This document shows, piece by piece, positions 49,737 to 52,332 of a stretch of DNA of 52,332 bases. The DNA is taken from positions 1-52,332 of the forward strand of contig SFIE01000011.1 in NCBI GenBank assembly GCA_004555405.1. The letters are read 5' to 3'. Positions within the stretch are counted from its first letter, which is position 1. Each line of letters begins with the position of its first letter. The DNA comes from Subdoligranulum sp. (GTDB lineage Bacteria; Bacillota; Clostridia; Oscillospirales; Ruminococcaceae). A program made the position numbers and the translations under genes. A model generated the notes under the pieces. That model was not told where the DNA came from. It did no database searches and worked only from the letters and a program-made list of their open reading frames with translations.

Positions 49737-50984
49737 TTAGCGATTTACCTCGGCCAATGCCGCACATTCGGCCTCGGCCAGGGCAGGATAGGCACCGTTT
49801 TTGAACAAAAAGTCATAGCGGTACAGCGCATAGCCCTGTGCGCCCGCCTCGCGCAGCGTGCCCACCATGTCGGCCAGCTCGTGCCCGGTGTTCCACTGGT
49901 CGGTGTTATGGTCATAATTGCCGCCGTCGCCATCGCCAATGCGGTAAGCACCCAGCCCGAAATACAGCGAAACGCTGGCATCCCGCGGCATGGCCGCCCA
50001 GGTGCGGGTCACATTTTCAAAGGCATAGTCCGTGCTGCCGCCCTTGGTGGTGTAGCCGTAGCCCCAGTATACCTGCGGCATCACATAGTCCACATAGCCG
50101 GGGGTTTGCAGCCACAGCGCCACATCGCTGAACTGGCCGTTGTAGTTGTTGCTGTTGTTGCCCTGCGGCGAAATGCCAAAGCGGCAGGCCGGGCGAATGC
50201 TTTTGATGGTGCGATAGGTTTCGCTTACCAGCGCATTCACGTTTTCGCGCCGCCAATCCTCCAGCGAAAGCGCAGTGTTGGCATCGGCATAGTCCTGGCT
50301 GTCAAAGGCAGGGTCGGTGGTGGGGTAAAAATAGTCATCGTAGTGAATGCCGTCTACATCGTAATTCTGCACGATCTCGGCCACGCCCTCGCAAATGTAA
50401 TCGCGCACCTGGGGCAGGGCGGGGTTCAGATAATAGCCCTCGCCGTTTGCCTTCACCCAATCGGGGTGGGTGTACAGCAGGCTGTTTTCGGCAAAGCTGC
50501 CGGGGGTGGCGGCGTTGAGCGCCACCCGGTAGGGGTTCAGCCATGCTTCCAGCTGCAGGCCGCAGGCGTGGGCCTCGCGCACCAGCACGGCCAGCGGGTC
50601 AAATCCGGGGTCGGTGCCCTGCGCGCCGGAAAGCACATGGCTCCACGGAAAAAGCGCCGAAGGGTACAGCGCATCGGCAAAAGGCCGCACCTGCGCGATC
50701 ACGGTGGTGCAGCCAAGGGAAAGGCAGTTTTGCATCAGCGTTTGCACCTGCGCGGTAAAGGCATCTTCGCCGGAAAAATCAAAGCTGCCCCATTCCAGAT
50801 AGCTCACCCACATGGCGCGGTATTCCCCGGCAGCCTGCGGCTGCACATCGGGGGTGCTTTGCACGGCTTGCGAAGAAGCCGAAGAATCGGCAGGATGGGG
50901 AGATTTTCCGCAGCCCGCCAGCCCCAGGGCCAGGGCGGCAGCCACCAAAAGCGAAGCGGCACGGCGAAAAGAACATTTTTTCAT
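49737..50984 (-). CDS. GHL10-family (DUF187) glycoside-hydrolase-like lipoprotein
   Basis: A 415-residue lipoprotein. The signal ends at the Cys of LALGLAGCGKS, then a Ser-rich linker to residue 50. The catalytic-type TIM barrel has EYRAMWVSYLEW, TTVIAQVRPFADALYPS, LEAWLNPYRVAL, VDGIHYDDYFYPT and VMPQVYWGYGY, all family hallmarks. Such proteins are thought to act on peptidoglycan or other cell-wall sugars; activity is not established for this one. It ends 7 bp before the -35 of the next promoter and has its own start with a weak ribosome site (GAGGAATTCT). Confidence 0.92.
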   Translation of the reverse strand: MKKCSFRRAASLLVAAALALGLAGCGKSPHPADSSASSQAVQSTPDVQPQAAGEYRAMWVSYLEWGSFDFSGEDAFTAQVQTLMQNCLSLGCTTVIAQVRPFADALYPSALFPWSHVLSGAQGTDPGFDPLAVLVREAHACGLQLEAWLNPYRVALNAATPGSFAENSLLYTHPDWVKANGEGYYLNPALPQVRDYICEGVAEIVQNYDVDGIHYDDYFYPTTDPAFDSQDYADANTALSLEDWRRENVNALVSETYRTIKSIRPACRFGISPQGNNSNNYNGQFSDVALWLQTPGYVDYVMPQVYWGYGYTTKGGSTDYAFENVTRTWAAMPRDASVSLYFGLGAYRIGDGDGGNYDHNTDQWNTGHELADMVGTLREAGAQGYALYRYDFLFKNGAYPALAEAECAALAEVNR

Positions 50985-51031
50985 AGAATTCCTCGTTTCA
51001 CAGCGCCCGGCACGGAATATAAAAATACCCC

Positions 51032-51060
51032 TTGGCGAGCGGTAAGTTTTCTGCTATAAT
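51032..51060 (+). promoter_or_regulatory. Promoter of tRNA-Met
   Basis: -35 TTGGCG (51032-51037), 17-bp spacer, consensus -10 TATAAT (51055-51060), 38 bases before the mature tRNA. Confidence 0.8.
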
Positions 51061-51098
51061 ATATTGTTGTATCATGTTCTTATGAATTTGTCTACTCC

Positions 51099-51175
51099 GG
51101 GCCAGTAGCTCAGTTGGTCAGAGCTGGCGGCTCATAACCGCTTGGCCGCGGGTTCAAATCCTGCCTGGCCCACCA
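51099..51175 (+). tRNA. tRNA-Met (anticodon CAT), elongator type, with encoded CCA
   Basis: A 77-base tRNA. The acceptor stem GGGCCAG pairs with CTGGCCC, D-arm AGCTCAGTTGGTCAGAGC, anticodon loop CTCATAA with CAT at 51133-51135, T-loop GGTTCAAATCC, ending ACCA. The first base pair is G-C, so it is not the initiator form. The 3' end is the start of the downstream 162-bp repeats. Confidence 0.96.
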
Positions 51176-51326
51176 AATTGTAAGAATTCCCGCCAAAAGG
51201 CGGGAATTTTTTTAAAAAAAGAAAGGCCAGGCAGGATTTGAAAGCCCGGCCCGGTCTGCAGGCGGCAGGCCGGGGAAAAAACAGCCCGGTGGGCTGTTTT
51301 TTAGGGCGTGGGTGGCTGGTTTCGGC
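51165..51326 (+). repeat. 162-bp tandem repeat, copy 1 (overlaps tRNA 3' end)
   Basis: The unit begins with CTGGCCCACCA, the last 11 bases of tRNA-Met. It then holds an intrinsic terminator (51185-51213), an 18-base inverted copy of the tRNA T-arm/acceptor (51225-51242), a GC-rich stretch and a second terminator (51276-51302). Confidence 0.92.
51185..51213 (+). terminator. Terminator of tRNA-Met
   Basis: AATTCCCGCC-AAAA-GGCGGGAATT followed by a T run; it recurs in each repeat copy. Confidence 0.9.
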
Positions 51327-51488
51327 CTGGCCCACCAAATTGTAAGAATTCCCGCCAAAAGGCGGGAATTTTTTTAAAAAAAGAAAGGCCAGGCAGGATT
51401 TGAAAGCCCGGCCCGGCCTGCAGGCGGCAGGCCGGGGAAAAAACAGCCCGGTGGGCTGTTTTTTAGGGCGTGGGTGGCCGGTTTCGGC
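51327..51488 (+). repeat. 162-bp tandem repeat, copy 2
   Basis: Differs from copy 1 at only two positions by eye (GGTCTGC/GGCCTGC and GGCTGG/GGCCGG). It repeats the tRNA tail, both terminators and the inverted tRNA fragment. Confidence 0.92.
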
Positions 51489-51587
51489 CTGGCCCACCAA
51501 ATTATAAAAATTCCCGCCAAAAGGCGGGAATTTTTTTAAAAAAAGAAAAGCCAGGCAGGATTTGAAAGCCCGGCCCAGCCTGCAGGC
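51489..51587 (+). repeat. 162-bp tandem repeat, copy 3 (partial, more diverged)
   Basis: Starts with the tRNA tail and terminator, with a few substitutions (AAATTATAAAAATT), keeps the inverted tRNA fragment with one change and ends near CTGCAGGCT, where a new hairpin (GGCAACCCG/CGGGCTGCC, 51591-51613) follows. Confidence 0.85.
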
Positions 51588-51637
51588 TAAGGCAACCCGA
51601 AAAACGGGCTGCCTCTTATTTAAGAGTTAAGAGGAAC

Positions 51638-52332
51638 TTGTCTTATGAAAAAAAACGGTATTTTCAAATAAAGTCAAAAATATATCATTATTATTTGGCT
51701 GCTGTGGTGATGATTTTTATTATGTTGGGGACCATATTCAGCATAGTTGTTGCCGGAGAGATAGTGCAATCTGCAAACAAGGAAACAACGAAAATGGTTT
51801 ATGATAATGGGGACCGCAAATTTGATGAACCGGTTTATGTGAAAATTGCAAATGTTTCCAAGGTCCTCTTTTATCAAAAGCCAGAAAGACATCGAGCGGA
51901 AGCTTTTTATTTTGAAGTAACGGATACAGACAACAACAAATTTATAATGTGCGCTGCCAATGACAGTGGAATAGAAAAAGCAATAGAAATCAGGGAAGCA
52001 CTTGCGAAAAATGCAGATAATGTGGAATTTTTTGTATATGCTACAGGTGCAACTGCAAAGCTTTCAAAAAGTGAGTTAAAATCAATAAAAGAAGCCAGCA
52101 ACAGCCCGCTTACTTTGGATCAGCTTCGGGAAAAATATGGATATTCTTCCTTTGACCTTAATCGTAAACTACATACATGGGAAACGAAAATGGCTATTGT
52201 TAGCGAAATATTGATTATTTTATGCTTGCTCTATTATATGATTTCCAGCAATCTGAAATTTGAAGCTTCCAGAAAAAGTATTGGCTATACAAAGCAGGCC
52301 CTTGTGCAGGAATGGCAGAATGTAGATACAAA
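51638..52332 (+). CDS. Membrane-anchored protein of unknown function, cut by window edge; start out of phase at an A8 tract
   Basis: An open frame of about 231 codons runs to the right edge. It has a membrane helix near the N-terminus (HYYLAAVVMIFIMLGTIFSI), a soluble middle with FYFEVTDTDNNKFIMCAAND and FFVYATGATAKLSKSELKSI, and a second helix near the visible end (AIVSEILIILCLLYYMISS). The best start, ATG at 51645 behind AAGAGG, opens into eight A and then stops after eight codons; with nine A it would read MKKKRYFQIKSKIYHYYLAA in the frame of the gene. In-frame starts as given are TTG 51638 or ATG 51710. The DNA is far more AT-rich than the rest, suggesting acquisition. Family unknown. Confidence 0.6.
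   Translation, partial: MSYEKKRYFQIKSKIYHYYLAAVVMIFIMLGTIFSIVVAGEIVQSANKETTKMVYDNGDRKFDEPVYVKIANVSKVLFYQKPERHRAEAFYFEVTDTDNNKFIMCAANDSGIEKAIEIREALAKNADNVEFFVYATGATAKLSKSELKSIKEASNSPLTLDQLREKYGYSSFDLNRKLHTWETKMAIVSEILIILCLLYYMISSNLKFEASRKSIGYTKQALVQEWQNVDT

Noticed and set aside
51132..51500. A 122-codon minus-strand frame with a 54-residue internal repeat across tRNA-Met and the repeats
   Set aside because: It begins in the antisense of the tRNA (giving the well-known false VGQAGFEPA peptide) and stays open only because the 162-bp repeat is a multiple of three. No ribosome site.
51165..51587. CRISPR array
   Set aside because: The repeats are long (162 bp), directly abutting, with no spacers and no cas genes.

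Overview
The window looks like chromosome of a GC-rich, low-GC-phylum (Firmicutes/Bacillota) anaerobe, most like the Faecalibacterium / Subdoligranulum / Gemmiger group of Oscillospiraceae. The reasons are near-consensus sigma-A promoters, strong AGGAGG ribosome sites, many lipoproteins with Ser/Ala-rich linkers, a P-II domain fused to AmtB, split transketolase, and DUF4358-MBOAT-DHHW gene sets. This placement is inference from gene content, not from a search.

Layout. 1-266: start of a Fic-family gene running off the left edge. 0.8-2.75 kb (-): a lipoprotein and the azlCD branched-chain amino-acid exporter. 3.1-6.5 kb (+): a surface O-acylation set (DUF4358 lipoprotein, MBOAT acyltransferase, DHHW protein), facing a DUF6056 membrane protein (-). 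8.1-10.6 kb: a LysR regulator divergent from an NSS sodium symporter. 10.7-15.6 kb: rlmA-like rRNA methyltransferase (-), then fructose-6-phosphate aldolase, split transketolase, a small DUF6440 protein and a tRNA-dihydrouridine synthase (+).

15.7-32.4 kb is the most interesting part. It is a nitrogen block: an isolated sugar-amidation operon (WbuX/HisF2/HisH type), gltB, an amtB-PII fusion with an in-frame TGA, asnB, glnA, an ANTAR-domain RNA-binding regulator and pyrG. Five transcription units here (amidation operon, gltB, amtB, asnB, glnA) each have a clear promoter followed by a leader with an intrinsic terminator. In every leader the 5' arm of the terminator overlaps a small hairpin whose six-base loop reads AANGGC (AAGGGA in glnA), with A at position 1 and G at position 4. 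That is the loop signature known to be bound by ANTAR proteins, and the ANTAR gene lies directly behind glnA. The simplest reading is a local antitermination regulon controlling ammonium uptake, the GS/GOGAT cycle, asparagine synthesis and, unexpectedly, sugar amidation.

32.4-51 kb is mostly ordinary: a degenerate GGDEF protein and a helical protein (-), malQ (-), alaX-trmB (+), a CmpB-like membrane protein, a glutamine-catabolism set (LysR, glutaminase, AGCS symporter), an ornithine/alanine racemase-like enzyme, an ECF sigma/anti-sigma operon (-), a flippase, a YgjP-like protease, an EamA transporter and two lipoproteins. 51.1-51.6 kb holds tRNA-Met followed by 162-bp tandem repeats. Each repeat carries the tRNA 3' end, an intrinsic terminator and an inverted copy of the tRNA T-arm/acceptor sequence. 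From 51.6 kb the DNA becomes AT-rich and carries a membrane-protein gene that starts out of phase at an A8 tract and runs off the right edge.
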